Assembly (NCBI RefSeq): GCF_001719045.1
Contig: NZ_CP015423.1
Coordinates: 3,257,501-3,321,500, forward strand
Length of the DNA: 64,000 nucleotides
Source of the DNA: Paenibacillus polymyxa
GTDB taxonomy: Bacteria > Bacillota > Bacilli > Paenibacillales > Paenibacillaceae
Direction: 5' to 3'
Shown here: positions 27,451-36,851 of the stretch, in pieces
How the letters are laid out: each line of letters starts with the position of its first letter
Numbering within the stretch: the first letter of the stretch is position 1
Program-made: the position numbers and the translations under genes
Notes under the pieces: generated by a model
What the model was told of the DNA's origin: nothing
Databases searched by the model: none
The model's input: the letters and a program-made list of their open reading frames with translations, nothing else

Positions 27451-28110
27451 TTAGGATGTTTTGGACAGACGCCGTTCCATATATAGTACAAGAAAGCTAA
27501 GCGGAACCGTCAAGATAAGATACAACAGCGCCGTGATGGCGTAGACTGTGATGGGCAGGAAGGTATCCGAGTTAATGAGGTCCGAGTAATACATTAGGTC
27601 CAGTCCGGCCACAATAGCCAGCACGGAAGAGTTTTTGACCAGATTAATGAATTGGTTGCCGATTGCAGGCAGTACAATTTTGATGGCTTGCGGTAAAATA
27701 ATGCTGATCATCGTCTGGTTGTAACTCAACCCGGAGGACCTTGCCGCTTCAAATTGCCCCTTGGGCACAGATTGAATGCCGGCACGTATGGCTTCAGCAA
27801 TAAAGGAGGCCGTGTATACGGTCAATCCAAGCGTTCCAGATACGAATCCGTCCAAAGGGATGCCCAAAGTGGGAAGCCCGAGATAAAAAAACAGTACGAC
27901 GATCAGCAATGGGATATTGCGGATGACCTCTACATAGACGGTACCGATCCAGTTCAGCCATTTAAAAGGCGCAATTCGGAGGATGGCAATAATAGCCCCT
28001 AGAATAAAGCTTCCGATCAAGGCAATGACACTAGCTTGAACGGTATGAAGCAAGCCTTCTCTGAAACGGTCGCTATGATCAAAAAGTACGTTGATATCAA
28101 AAGTAAGCAT
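27451..28110 (-). CDS. glnM: polar amino acid ABC transporter permease (GlnM type)
   Basis: A 219-residue permease starting MLTFDINVLFDHSDRFREGL, with the contact loop GQFEAARSSGLSYNQTMISI very similar to that of its partner. The two permeases probably form a heterodimer. It lies 14 nt before glnP. Confidence 0.87.
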   Translation of the reverse strand: MLTFDINVLFDHSDRFREGLLHTVQASVIALIGSFILGAIIAILRIAPFKWLNWIGTVYVEVIRNIPLLIVVLFFYLGLPTLGIPLDGFVSGTLGLTVYTASFIAEAIRAGIQSVPKGQFEAARSSGLSYNQTMISIILPQAIKIVLPAIGNQFINLVKNSSVLAIVAGLDLMYYSDLINSDTFLPITVYAITALLYLILTVPLSFLVLYMERRLSKTS

Positions 28111-28181
28111 CTGTGAATGTACCTCCTTATCCAGACCTAAGAAAGGAAGGAGCTCGCAATCGCGGCTCCTTCACAAGAATA

Positions 28182-29012
28182 CTATTCGGGTTTAACCCCA
28201 AGCCATTGCTCGTGGAGCTTATCGTATTCACCGTTGCTTTTCAGTTCCTTGATCGTATCATTAATGGCTTGCAGCAGTTCAGGCTGTCCCTTCTTCACTG
28301 CAATGCCGTAAGGTTCCTCTGTGAAGTTCCCGCCTACAAGAATATAATTCGGATCTTGCTTCTGCATGCCGAGCAGAATAGAGTTATCGGTAGTTAACGC
28401 TTCTCCTTTACCTGCTTTGAGGGCGTTGAAAGCATCCTGATAGTTTTCGAATTCCAATATCGTTGCTTCAGGAGCTTTTTCACGGATATTTTTGGCGGAA
28501 GTAGAGCCTTTCACGGCGAGCACCTTGGTTTTTGGGGTCAGAGATTCCAGCCCGGTGATGGGGCTCCCCTTTTTCACGAGCAGAGATTGCCCGGCGTTAA
28601 AATAGACGTCGCTGAAATCAACCTGTTTTTTACGTTCATCCGAAATGGTCATCGTCGCGATAATGGCGTCAATGTCCCCGTTTTGCAATAAGGTGATTCG
28701 TGTTTTGGACGTGACCTCTTTTAGTTCAAGTTTGGTTTCATCGCCAAAAATATGTTTGGCTACAGCCTTAGCGATGTCGATATCAAAGCCTTCTACTTTT
28801 CCGCTAGCCGGGTCTTTCAGTCCGAACAGCTTGGTATCGTATTTCACACCAACGACCAGTTTGCCACGCTGTTTGATCGCTTCCAGCCCGTTGGCTGCTG
28901 CCGGCTCATTCCCCGACGTTGCCGCTCCTTCTTTGCCTCCACAGCCTGCCAAGACGAGCAGACAAGATAAAGCTACCAGCACCAAAGTACTCCATTGAAA
29001 TCTTTTTCTCAT
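28182..29012 (-). CDS. glnH: glutamine-type ABC transporter substrate-binding lipoprotein (family 3)
   Basis: A 276-residue binding protein with lipobox LAGC and family 3 motifs (GKLVVGVKYDTKLFGLKDP, GFDIDIAKAVAKHI, VDFSDVYFNAGQSLLV, GIAVKKGQPELLQAINDTI). It is anchored outside the membrane and feeds the permeases encoded downstream. The start is 42 nt behind the ATPase stop. Confidence 0.92.
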   Translation of the reverse strand: MRKRFQWSTLVLVALSCLLVLAGCGGKEGAATSGNEPAAANGLEAIKQRGKLVVGVKYDTKLFGLKDPASGKVEGFDIDIAKAVAKHIFGDETKLELKEVTSKTRITLLQNGDIDAIIATMTISDERKKQVDFSDVYFNAGQSLLVKKGSPITGLESLTPKTKVLAVKGSTSAKNIREKAPEATILEFENYQDAFNALKAGKGEALTTDNSILLGMQKQDPNYILVGGNFTEEPYGIAVKKGQPELLQAINDTIKELKSNGEYDKLHEQWLGVKPE

Positions 29013-29054
29013 CAGAACATTCCCCTTTCGATTTACGCTACATTGGTAGTCTGT

Positions 29055-29813
29055 TTAATGATGAATCAGACGGCTCAGGAACAGGCGAGCCCGTTCCTCA
29101 CCCGGATTCTGAAAAAATTCGGCAGGTTGGCTGTCTTCCAAAATCTGTCCTTTATCCATAAAAATCACGCGGTCCGCCACTTCACGTGCAAAGCCCATTT
29201 CATGAGTGACAATGACCATTGTGATGCCCTGATGGGCGAGCGAGCGCATAACATCCAGTACCTCTCCGATCGTTTCGGGATCAAGAGCTGAAGTAGGCTC
29301 GTCGAACAACATAATTTTTGGATTCATCGCGAGCCCACGGGCGATCGCGACCCGCTGCTGCTGTCCACCGGACAATTGGGCGGGGTAGCTCTGTGCCTTT
29401 TCTTCGATTCCGACGCGCTTTAGATAGGTGATGGCTGTTTGAGTAGCTTCTTCTTTCGAGATGCCCAGTACCTTCATAGGTGCCAGTACAATGTTTTCAA
29501 TCACCTTTTTGTGTGGATACAGATTGAAATGTTGGAACACCATCCCGATGTTGCGGCGGAAGGCATTAATATCAATCTTTTTGTCATGTACAGGGACCTC
29601 GTTAACGATCAGCTCCCCATCCGATATCGTTTCCAGACGATTGATGCAGCGAAGCAGGGTGCTTTTACCCGAGCCGGAGGGACCGATGATTACGACGACC
29701 TCGCCCTCCTTAATTTGAAGATTGATGTCTTTGAGTACATGGAAGTGACCATAATGCTTGTTGACATTGCGAAACTGGATCAGAGAGCTCACCCCTTTTA
29801 GACTTGGATACAT
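29055..29813 (-). CDS. glnQ: polar amino acid ABC transporter ATPase (GlnQ type)
   Basis: A 252-residue ATPase (243 if the CTG start is used): Walker [15 protein letters not shown], signature [17 protein letters not shown], Walker [15 protein letters not shown]. Start unclear. ATG 29813 has no ribosome site. The family N-terminus (MIxFxNVNKHYG) aligns with the codon CTG at 29781-29783, which stands 5 nt behind AAGGGGTGA. A GTG at 29790-29792 is the other candidate. First gene of its operon. Confidence 0.93.
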   Translation of the reverse strand: MYPSLKGVSSLIQFRNVNKHYGHFHVLKDINLQIKEGEVVVIIGPSGSGKSTLLRCINRLETISDGELIVNEVPVHDKKIDINAFRRNIGMVFQHFNLYPHKKVIENIVLAPMKVLGISKEEATQTAITYLKRVGIEEKAQSYPAQLSGGQQQRVAIARGLAMNPKIMLFDEPTSALDPETIGEVLDVMRSLAHQGITMVIVTHEMGFAREVADRVIFMDKGQILEDSQPAEFFQNPGEERARLFLSRLIHH

Positions 29814-29869
29814 AGCTTAGTAGACGGATTGACATGATCAAGCTCTATTAGAATTTCAAAATTTCTCTC

Positions 29870-29899
29870 ATGATACTATAAGCTTACAATAAAAAACAA
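29870..29899 (-). promoter_or_regulatory. probable glnQHMP promoter
   Basis: TTGTTT (29894-29899), 18 nt, TATCAT (29870-29875) on the minus strand. The remaining AT-rich sequence to 30119 (306 nt between divergent genes) contains no recognised GlnR or CodY palindrome that I can support. Confidence 0.4.
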
Positions 29900-30119
29900 G
29901 ATTTTATGTCATAAAACTTTACGCATAGTATATTTTGGTATGTCCTTTTGCTTGTTAACTGCTATTTATATGATAAAATCAAATGAATATTCACAATTTA
30001 ATGTTATTTAATTTGACATGGAATAATAGCGTTCGACATGCCAAGGGAGAAACGTGACAAAAGCAACGCTATGTTTTACAGTAGGGAAGAAGGAATTTAG
30101 GGTAAAGGAAGGTTAGACA

Positions 30120-30587
30120 ATGACGAAAGCTATTTCACCGCTAGTAACGGCATTGGGCATGGAGCCCCATCCAGAAGGCGGCTGGTACAAAGAGATGTGG
30201 AAGGCCCATTTCCAAATTCCGAAGCCTGTACTGCCGGATGTGTATTCCGGTCCGCGCTTTGCAGCTTCGTCTACGTATTTCTTGCTGCATCCGGGCGAGT
30301 TCTCCGAGTGGCATGTGGTCCATTCTGATGAGCTGTGGTTATATCATAGCGGAAGCCCTGTAGAGTTGAAATTGGGTGGAAGCGGAGAAGAGCCTGGTGA
30401 AGAAACTGTGATTATCGTCGGTGCGGATGTGGAGGCAGGACAGCATCCACAAGCACTCGTCCCAGGAGCAGTATGGCAAACGGCACGTCCGCTTGGGGAT
30501 GAGCCCGTGCTGGTAACCTGTGTGGTTGCACCAGGATTCCACTTTGATGATTTCAAGCTGATTGCTAAGAATCCAACTGAATCATGA
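30120..30587 (+). CDS. cupin-superfamily protein (DUF985)
   Basis: A 155-residue single-domain cupin of the DUF985/cupin_5 family. The marks are the N-terminal MEPHPEGGWYKEMWK, then SSTYFLLHPGEFSEWHVVHS with its likely metal-binding His residues, and the C-terminal CVVAPGFHFDDFKL. The family is widespread and its function unknown; sugar-epimerase-like folds are its relatives. AAAGGAAGG precedes the ATG. Single gene, divergent from glnQ. Confidence 0.85.
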   Translation: MTKAISPLVTALGMEPHPEGGWYKEMWKAHFQIPKPVLPDVYSGPRFAASSTYFLLHPGEFSEWHVVHSDELWLYHSGSPVELKLGGSGEEPGEETVIIVGADVEAGQHPQALVPGAVWQTARPLGDEPVLVTCVVAPGFHFDDFKLIAKNPTES

Positions 30588-30597
30588 TGTGAGCATT

Positions 30598-30646
30598 GGC
30601 GGGTGTATTTCTGTAATGAACAGGAATGGCCCGCCTGATTTATTTT
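30598..30646 (+). terminator. probable intrinsic terminator
   Basis: GGCGGG pairs with CCCGCC around a long loop that holds a second short stem, followed by TGATTTATTTTT. Weaker than the others in the window. Confidence 0.5.
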
Positions 30647-30677
30647 TACTCATAGAAATAGGTACTTTAAAATGGCT

Positions 30678-31343
30678 TTAGGTGCTTAGTTTGGCCTGAA
30701 CAATGAGACGATGGGTGGGGTTGACGAGAGGGTCACATGTAATCAGCGTGAGCAGCTTTTGTTTTTTGAAGCTTTTTAGAACAGACACGTCCGTAGGATC
30801 AACCACCTTCAGGCTATAAACGCTATATACATATTGGTTACCCCGAGTGTTGACAACAATCTTATCCCCAATCTTCAATTCATTTAGACGATTAAATAAA
30901 CGTCCAGAGGTACGGGCCCGATGAGCAGCAATGGCGGCATTCCCCGCTTGTCCCAGCGTCCCCGTTTCCGGCATATGTACAGCCGCGTGTCTCATATTTA
31001 TCCTCGTTGCGCCTTCCAACACAGGGAGCTTTAAAGCAATACGACTTATACTAATAGTGGCTATGGGAGTTTGTTCATTAGCGCTTGCCATGGGAGCAGG
31101 GGGTGGGGAAGTATTTTGTCGCGCTTCACTAACCGGAACTTCCGTAAGACGAGTAGACAAGCGAGCATAGCTGTCCGTAAGACTGGCGGTCCATAGCGCA
31201 TCGCTTTTTCCTGTTGGTAGCTCGGCTGTTTTTAATAGCTTGCTTTGTTCCCGATCCTCATTCCATTCCGTCGCTTTAGGAAACAAAATAAAAAGTAAGC
31301 CTAACACAATGAATACGTAGGAAAGTTTACGCAGACGCAGCAA
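30678..31343 (-). CDS. sortase (class D-like)
   Basis: A 221-residue membrane transpeptidase. It has an N-terminal membrane anchor (residues 8-22), a variable linker and a sortase fold. The active-site residues are His141 in IAAHRARTSG, Cys203 in TLITCDP and Arg212 in NPTHRLIV. It starts at TTG behind GGGGAGG. The class D type has no large insertion and occurs in Bacillales. The neighbouring gene encodes an LPQTG protein, its likely substrate, although a terminator lies between them. Confidence 0.92.
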   Translation of the reverse strand: MLRLRKLSYVFIVLGLLFILFPKATEWNEDREQSKLLKTAELPTGKSDALWTASLTDSYARLSTRLTEVPVSEARQNTSPPPAPMASANEQTPIATISISRIALKLPVLEGATRINMRHAAVHMPETGTLGQAGNAAIAAHRARTSGRLFNRLNELKIGDKIVVNTRGNQYVYSVYSLKVVDPTDVSVLKSFKKQKLLTLITCDPLVNPTHRLIVQAKLST

Positions 31344-31397
31344 TCTCGCCTCCCCTAAGCAAAGTACGGATTATACATACTTTTTAAAAAAATGCCC

Positions 31398-31440
31398 CAT
31401 TCCCGGCTCATTCTAATCGGGAATGGAATGAGCCGGGAGA
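31398..31440 (-). terminator. terminator between the adhesin and sortase genes
   Basis: TCCCGGCTCATTC (31401-31413) pairs with GAATGAGCCGGGA (31426-31438), with a T run in the minus direction. The sortase would need read-through or its own promoter. Confidence 0.7.
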
Positions 31441-31459
31441 TCAGGGCAGGTGATTAGTT

Positions 31460-34400
31460 TTATTTTTTGTTTGTCCGTCTGAATTTCAAAAATACGCCCC
31501 ATATAACCATCGCTATGCCTGTCAAATAGAACGGAACGGGGCTGCTTTCACCTGTTTGGGGTAATTGATGGACCGCAGGTGTATCTTCCTGCTCTTCAGG
31601 TTCTTTCCCTGGAACCTTGAGACGGATCTTAGGTTCGGGATCGTCTTTCGAATCCACCGGAGGAGGAGGATCTTGATGAGGCATGACGGCTGGCAGTTCC
31701 GGCGGTATAGGCGCAGGTTCCTCCTGTGGAGGGACTATGTCCTCCGGAGACTTTGGCAATGACGGAGGGACGATTATAGACGGAATATCGGGTATTTCCG
31801 GATCTTTGTCATGTTTTTTACCTGAGCCTCCGGACGGGGGTGAGGGGTTTGGATGAGTAGGCGTTCCTGGTCCTGAGGGATTCGTGGGGTTTGTTGGAGT
31901 TCCCGGGTCTACAGGTGGTTCAGGGTCGTTTTTCTTTTCTTTACGATTGGTGATCACAACCCTCTTTACGCCAGAGCTTTGTCGCAGTGTTGCGTCTATT
32001 TTGATCTCAAGCTTGCCCTCGGTGATTTTATAGCCCTCCGGTGCTGCCAATTCTTCCAAGATGTAATCGTCATGAAGCAAGGAAGAAAAGATGATTTTGC
32101 CTTCCTGATTGGTGGTCTGAATGAGAGGGGCTCTTTTTTGACCTTTATCATAGAGCGCAAACTGTGCGCCAGGCAGTACCTTGTCAGGCATATCCTGATC
32201 TACCTTGGTCAGCTCAAGACTTTCGGTCACACCCCCGCCAGAACCGGAGCCGGAAGACGTTCGTACGATGATTTCCTGGCTGGTTTCCCGCAGTTCTGTC
32301 GTCAAGCGATCCCCCTCAAAGGCAACCTTATTACTCACCTTGGCTTTGTCTTCAGCATGAATGAACGATTGGTATTCAAGTATAAAAGCAGTGGAAATAT
32401 CCTTAGCAAAAGTAAGTTCAAAAGTTTGCTGGCCTTGAGCATCTGTCTTGATATACAGCTTGTAATCTTGGTTTCTAATCAACTCGGTGCCCTTGGTGGT
32501 ATTTCCGTTGGCAGCGATGATTGTAGAGTACAAATGAAAGGAATCCTCAATTAAGATTTGATTGCTGCTAGGCTGGTCTATAATTTTAGCATTGGATACA
32601 TGGGACTGTCCTTCATTGATGCGGATGCTCCAGTCAATCTTATTTCCATTTTGTGTACCGACTTTAGATACATATTCTCCGCCATGGGGTACCGTGACTT
32701 GCGCTGCCCATTCGGAGACAGTTTTTTGTCCATCCAGTAGAAGGGCTTGATTATGGATTTCCTTTTCAATCAGTTCTCCTTCCAATGAAGTTTGAAAGGT
32801 AATCCAGTAGGGAGTCTGTATCTTATTTTTGAACTGGATACGCAATTCATTACCATTTTGCTCGGAGGGAGGAATAATGGTGTATTGATCTGCTGGGATT
32901 TCAGCCCCTTTTTGTACGCCATCCCACCATCCCAGCAAGGTCATATCGTATACTTTTACGGAGGCGGGCAGTAACTTCTGACCTTGCAACAAGGGGTCTC
33001 TCACTTCCGCGTGATTCAGGATCTTGCGATTGTAGTTAGCTTTAATGTCCCAGGTAATGAGCTTGGAGGTCGCATTATAGCTTCCTTGCTTGGCACCGTT
33101 TCGTTGTGTCATAAAGTCCGGCCAGATCGGGCACTCCACTTCTTGCGATGATCTTTCTCCGTCTTCAAACTGGTATTCTATATGGGATTTATTACGAAAC
33201 TCGGGCTTCGTCGTATCCGTTTTCCAGTCATTATTATAGGTAGTTGAATACTTGATTGTATAAGCCTTCTGAATGGCTTTATGAAAAATGAGCGTAAATC
33301 CTTGTTTATAGTCCTGTGATAGCGGAATCAGCTCATAATCCGTGGGTGCACGTAGCTCCGTTGTTCCGTCAACACTTTGAATTTTTAGGGTGTCCGGTAA
33401 CAAGGCCAAGCCCCCGTTTGGAAACACATCCTGAATGACAATATTTTTCATGATGTACAAGTCTGTATTGATGGTAATCACCCAAGGTATGATTTTGGTG
33501 TTGTAATTGGGTGTGTCATACATTTTAGTCATAACTCCGCTTATGATTTCCGTCGATACGATCTTCTGGGTTCCATCTGAGGTTATGATGTTTGTAACTT
33601 TTCCATTATCATAGACACGGCCTCTGGCTTGAGTCTGGTATCGGATGGTATAGGCTGAATCTACGTCGAAGTTGAATTGAAGTTTGAAGCCGTTGCGGTC
33701 CGGATAATCAACTGGGATGACAGTATACGCCCACGATGGGAGCTCTTCCAGTGTGTTTCCCTTAAATACTTTCAAAGAACCGGGCAGCAATTCTTGAGTT
33801 TTATTGAAATGATCAATTAAAAGAGCTTTGGCTTCGGGAATTTTTGTCTCGCTGAAGTTATATCTTATGGCCCACGAGAGTGTTTGTGTGGAATGATCAT
33901 ATTTTTCAACCTTTTTGGACAAAAATTCACCACGTTCCACCTGAACAGTAGCGGTAGCAACAACGTTCTCTATCGCATCTCCTGAAAGCGTTGCTGTGTT
34001 GGAGAAACGAGTTTCATCGCCAATAATACGCGTGGAATATTGAATCTGATAGGCCGTGTTAATGCTATCGTCTTGAAAACGAATCACAAACCCTGTCCTG
34101 GCTTGATCTGCTTCAATGGCATATTCACTTGCATTCACTAGGTCTCGAACAACGGTCGAGCCGTCGATATTGACTTGTAGATGATAGAGCCGGATAGAGT
34201 CTCTTCTGAGTTCCAACCCTGAAGGAATTGGATCGGTGATGAGGGCATGCTTTACGGTGTTTAGCTGTTTGTTCACATCAATGGTCCAGTCAATCTGATT
34301 GGTGCCAGCTATTTTCCCTTGTTTGCTTAGGGTTGGCCCTGACTGGGGTTTTACATTCACGATGACCGTTTGTACCCCGCCTTTGATCGGAATCGCAATG

Positions 34401-35047
34401 ATGATCTCTGTACTGCCTTTCATCATCTCTTTCGTAAACTCGGTTTTGATTTGCAGTTTGCCGCTGACATTGGAATGATTCTCTACATATTGGTTAAAGG
34501 TCATGATCACCTTGCCCTGACGATCTACTGTGAAGTATCCCACGGTTCCGTCGGTAGTGACTAGTGGAGATGAGATATCAGTGTAGATGACAAACTGTTC
34601 TGGTAAATGAAAGGTGAAGGTGTCCCCTGACTTATAGGTATTGTCAGGAAGCTCCCATTCATAGCCTAGTTGGATGGCTGATCCGATGTCGAATTGGCTG
34701 TCTGGACTATATACCGCATCAATGACACGCCCTGCTTCGTCGGTCAGGCTCAACTTCGTTAATATGCTCTGCGGAGCTGCATCATGTTGAGACTTTGAAC
34801 TGGTTGCTCCTTGAACGAAGGGAACCGTGTTTGAAGGAATCTCCCTAGGAGGTTCAAGGTTTGGGACAACGTATACAGCATCCGTAACGGTATGGTTAGG
34901 ATCGGATACAGCACTCTGCGGCAGTTCTGGGGCTGGAGCATCTGCGTAAGCCAGCGTTACGCTGAAAAAGTTTTGGACAATGAGCAATAAGGCAATGATC
35001 ATTACATTTATTTTTGTTCTCATGCTCCAAGTGATTCTCCTATTCAT
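31460..35047 (-). CDS. LPQTG-anchored surface adhesin
   Basis: A 1195-residue cell-wall protein. It has a signal peptide (about residues 1-36), then several collagen-binding-type beta-sandwich repeats (DWTIDVN, WAIRYNF, WVITINT, WDIKANYN, DWSIRINE mark successive units). Near residue 920 comes a CnaB/SpaA domain (LELTKVDQDMPDKVLPGAQFA, EELAAPEGYKIT). A Pro-rich wall-spanning region, LPQTG at about residues 1162-1166, a membrane helix and a basic tail close the protein. These are classic features of a sortase substrate for attachment. The start codon is uncertain: ATG 35047 has a poor ribosome site and another ATG follows eight codons later. The sortase gene lies downstream. Confidence 0.92.
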   Translation of the reverse strand: MNRRITWSMRTKINVMIIALLLIVQNFFSVTLAYADAPAPELPQSAVSDPNHTVTDAVYVVPNLEPPREIPSNTVPFVQGATSSKSQHDAAPQSILTKLSLTDEAGRVIDAVYSPDSQFDIGSAIQLGYEWELPDNTYKSGDTFTFHLPEQFVIYTDISSPLVTTDGTVGYFTVDRQGKVIMTFNQYVENHSNVSGKLQIKTEFTKEMMKGSTEIIIAIPIKGGVQTVIVNVKPQSGPTLSKQGKIAGTNQIDWTIDVNKQLNTVKHALITDPIPSGLELRRDSIRLYHLQVNIDGSTVVRDLVNASEYAIEADQARTGFVIRFQDDSINTAYQIQYSTRIIGDETRFSNTATLSGDAIENVVATATVQVERGEFLSKKVEKYDHSTQTLSWAIRYNFSETKIPEAKALLIDHFNKTQELLPGSLKVFKGNTLEELPSWAYTVIPVDYPDRNGFKLQFNFDVDSAYTIRYQTQARGRVYDNGKVTNIITSDGTQKIVSTEIISGVMTKMYDTPNYNTKIIPWVITINTDLYIMKNIVIQDVFPNGGLALLPDTLKIQSVDGTTELRAPTDYELIPLSQDYKQGFTLIFHKAIQKAYTIKYSTTYNNDWKTDTTKPEFRNKSHIEYQFEDGERSSQEVECPIWPDFMTQRNGAKQGSYNATSKLITWDIKANYNRKILNHAEVRDPLLQGQKLLPASVKVYDMTLLGWWDGVQKGAEIPADQYTIIPPSEQNGNELRIQFKNKIQTPYWITFQTSLEGELIEKEIHNQALLLDGQKTVSEWAAQVTVPHGGEYVSKVGTQNGNKIDWSIRINEGQSHVSNAKIIDQPSSNQILIEDSFHLYSTIIAANGNTTKGTELIRNQDYKLYIKTDAQGQQTFELTFAKDISTAFILEYQSFIHAEDKAKVSNKVAFEGDRLTTELRETSQEIIVRTSSGSGSGGGVTESLELTKVDQDMPDKVLPGAQFALYDKGQKRAPLIQTTNQEGKIIFSSLLHDDYILEELAAPEGYKITEGKLEIKIDATLRQSSGVKRVVITNRKEKKNDPEPPVDPGTPTNPTNPSGPGTPTHPNPSPPSGGSGKKHDKDPEIPDIPSIIVPPSLPKSPEDIVPPQEEPAPIPPELPAVMPHQDPPPPVDSKDDPEPKIRLKVPGKEPEEQEDTPAVHQLPQTGESSPVPFYLTGIAMVIWGVFLKFRRTNKK

Positions 35048-35147
35048 CGTAATATGGCAATGCTTCGGCGGTTATGTTTTTCCTTCCCTCCTCCTAGTTC
35101 GAAATTAGTATATTCAGCATGCTAGGCTGACATGACTATCCCAATAG

Positions 35148-35181
35148 AAAAAAAGCCCTGATCATAGCGATCAGGGCTTTC
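35148..35181 (-). terminator. intrinsic terminator behind the AraC gene
   Basis: AAAGCCCTGATC pairs with GATCAGGGCTTT, followed by seven T on the minus strand. It separates the AraC-type regulator from the adhesin gene. Confidence 0.85.
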
Positions 35182-35377
35182 TTCGAGAGAGGTAAAGCAA
35201 TTTGTGATGGATCTATGTAAAAAAGACATAATAAAAAGCTCGTTCATCTGGTAGCTGGCTGCCATCTGGAAAGGAAGGCCCTATAGTTTTGCGTCACTGC
35301 CTTTCGACAGTTTTGCCATTAACTTGAATAGCTTGTGCGTCTATCATCTATCAAACTGATTTCATGTAACCTCTCAT

Positions 35378-36259
35378 TTACAACTTTGAACGGTTCCCCC
35401 ATTTTTTGCGGAAGGAATGAGGTGTTTCTCCTACATGCTCCTTGAATAGGTTAATAAAATGGCTCGTATTGGGAATCCCTACGTACCTTGCGATATCCAC
35501 AATGGACATGTCACTGGTTTTAAGCCAGCTTTGAGCGGCTGTGATACGGACATTAATGAGATAATCAATCGGAGAGAAACCGATCTGCTTTTTGAAATTT
35601 TTAGCCAGATTAAACTTGTTTAATTCAAACATATCTGCCAGCGAGTCCAGTGTTATTCGCTCACAGTAGGACTGATCCAAATATTGCTGTACCCGACGTA
35701 CTTCGCTCAGGGTTTCAGCATTCACACACGGATGATCATAGGGATGTTGCAAAATGCACGTTAGTATTTCACCAATGAGCCTGGACGTTAGTAGCTCAGC
35801 GGAAAGACTTCTGTCAGACTGCCCACAAATCAGAGCATGGAGCTTATCCAATATAATATGCGGATTATGCATGGAAATGACCGGTTTATTATGCTTGGCA
35901 AATTGTTCGTAAAAATTTTCAATCAGATTGCCATACAGGTACAGGCTGATAAACTCCCAGGATTCATGACCGGAGGTGCTGTATTGAACATATTCCTCGC
36001 AATTAACAAAGAACAAATCTTGAGGTTTTATGATATATTTCTTGCCCCGGTACAGTAATTCTCCCTTACCAGACAACGTAAAGACAAGCAAAAAAGAGGC
36101 AAGTTCTTTCCTTTCCATCATAAAAGCAGAAGTTTTTTGGAAGTAGCCTAATTCCTGGATATACAAAAGGGATTGCTTGGCAAAAGCGGAGGGAGTGCGT
36201 ACAATAACGACCGGATCGCCATTCCAGAGGCCCACGTTGTTTTTTTGGTCTGTTGTCAT
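35378..36259 (-). CDS. AraC-family transcriptional regulator
   Basis: A 293-residue regulator with an N-terminal cupin-like AraC-binding domain and a C-terminal double helix-turn-helix (ITLDSLADMFELNKFNLAKN; SIVDIARYVGIPNTSHFINL followed by FKEHVGETPHSFRKK). ATG 36259 stands 7 nt behind AAAGGA; the TTG two codons earlier overlaps the site. There is no sugar-operon neighbour, and the adhesin gene downstream is beyond a terminator, so its target is unknown. Confidence 0.88.
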   Translation of the reverse strand: MTTDQKNNVGLWNGDPVVIVRTPSAFAKQSLLYIQELGYFQKTSAFMMERKELASFLLVFTLSGKGELLYRGKKYIIKPQDLFFVNCEEYVQYSTSGHESWEFISLYLYGNLIENFYEQFAKHNKPVISMHNPHIILDKLHALICGQSDRSLSAELLTSRLIGEILTCILQHPYDHPCVNAETLSEVRRVQQYLDQSYCERITLDSLADMFELNKFNLAKNFKKQIGFSPIDYLINVRITAAQSWLKTSDMSIVDIARYVGIPNTSHFINLFKEHVGETPHSFRKKWGNRSKL

Positions 36260-36265
36260 ATTCAA

Positions 36266-36851
36266 TTCCTTTACAAAAAAGCAATTTTATCTAGCATATC
36301 TTGGTTTGAATTACCAATATATAATGACTGATTAAACATGATTCCCTATTTATAAAAGTTTATTTTATCACATCAAATATGTCTATATAGCAAAATATGT
36401 GTTTGAATTTTATGGGAGTATCACTTTTATGGATATATAACCTGGTAATCCATATGAAAAAGTCGAATGCTGTTGAAAGAATCTGGGGTTATCATGGATT
36501 CAAATCCTTTCTGAGGTCAAATACCAACATGGTACTGAAAAAAGGTATCTTATGCCCATTCAACTTTCTTGTTCACTTCTCCTTTCGGTTTAAAAAAAAT
36601 GGGACTTGGTTCTGATAAAATGGTTCGTAAGGCTTATTATTGAAAATAAGAGTTTGGGCCCAGTGCTGTGATTTTGTTCACAAACATGAATGTAAAAAAG
36701 AGAGATATATGCATAAAAAATTACGCAAAAAGTGCCCTTCCGCGTTTCATCTCAAGTGCTTTCAACTTTGGAAATGACACGGGCAATGATATGATGGGTA
36801 ATACAGGTATAGTGCTTTACTTACTCGATAGTCAGTTTGGAGGATTACAGG
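36266..36851. other. intergenic region, 590 nt
   Basis: AT-rich sequence between the AraC regulator and the DUF445 gene. No coding frame with a ribosome site, no riboswitch pattern and no repeat was recognised on either strand. A 72-codon frame near 36397 has low-complexity hydrophobic sequence and no site. Confidence 0.6.

Noticed and set aside
35048..35147. Possible cyclic-di-GMP riboswitch before the adhesin gene
   Set aside because: The conserved GEMM bases are absent; only a short TCAGC/GCTGA palindrome is present.
36397..36615. 72-codon frame upstream of the DUF445 gene
   Set aside because: No ribosome binding site, AT-rich hydrophobic composition, no motif.
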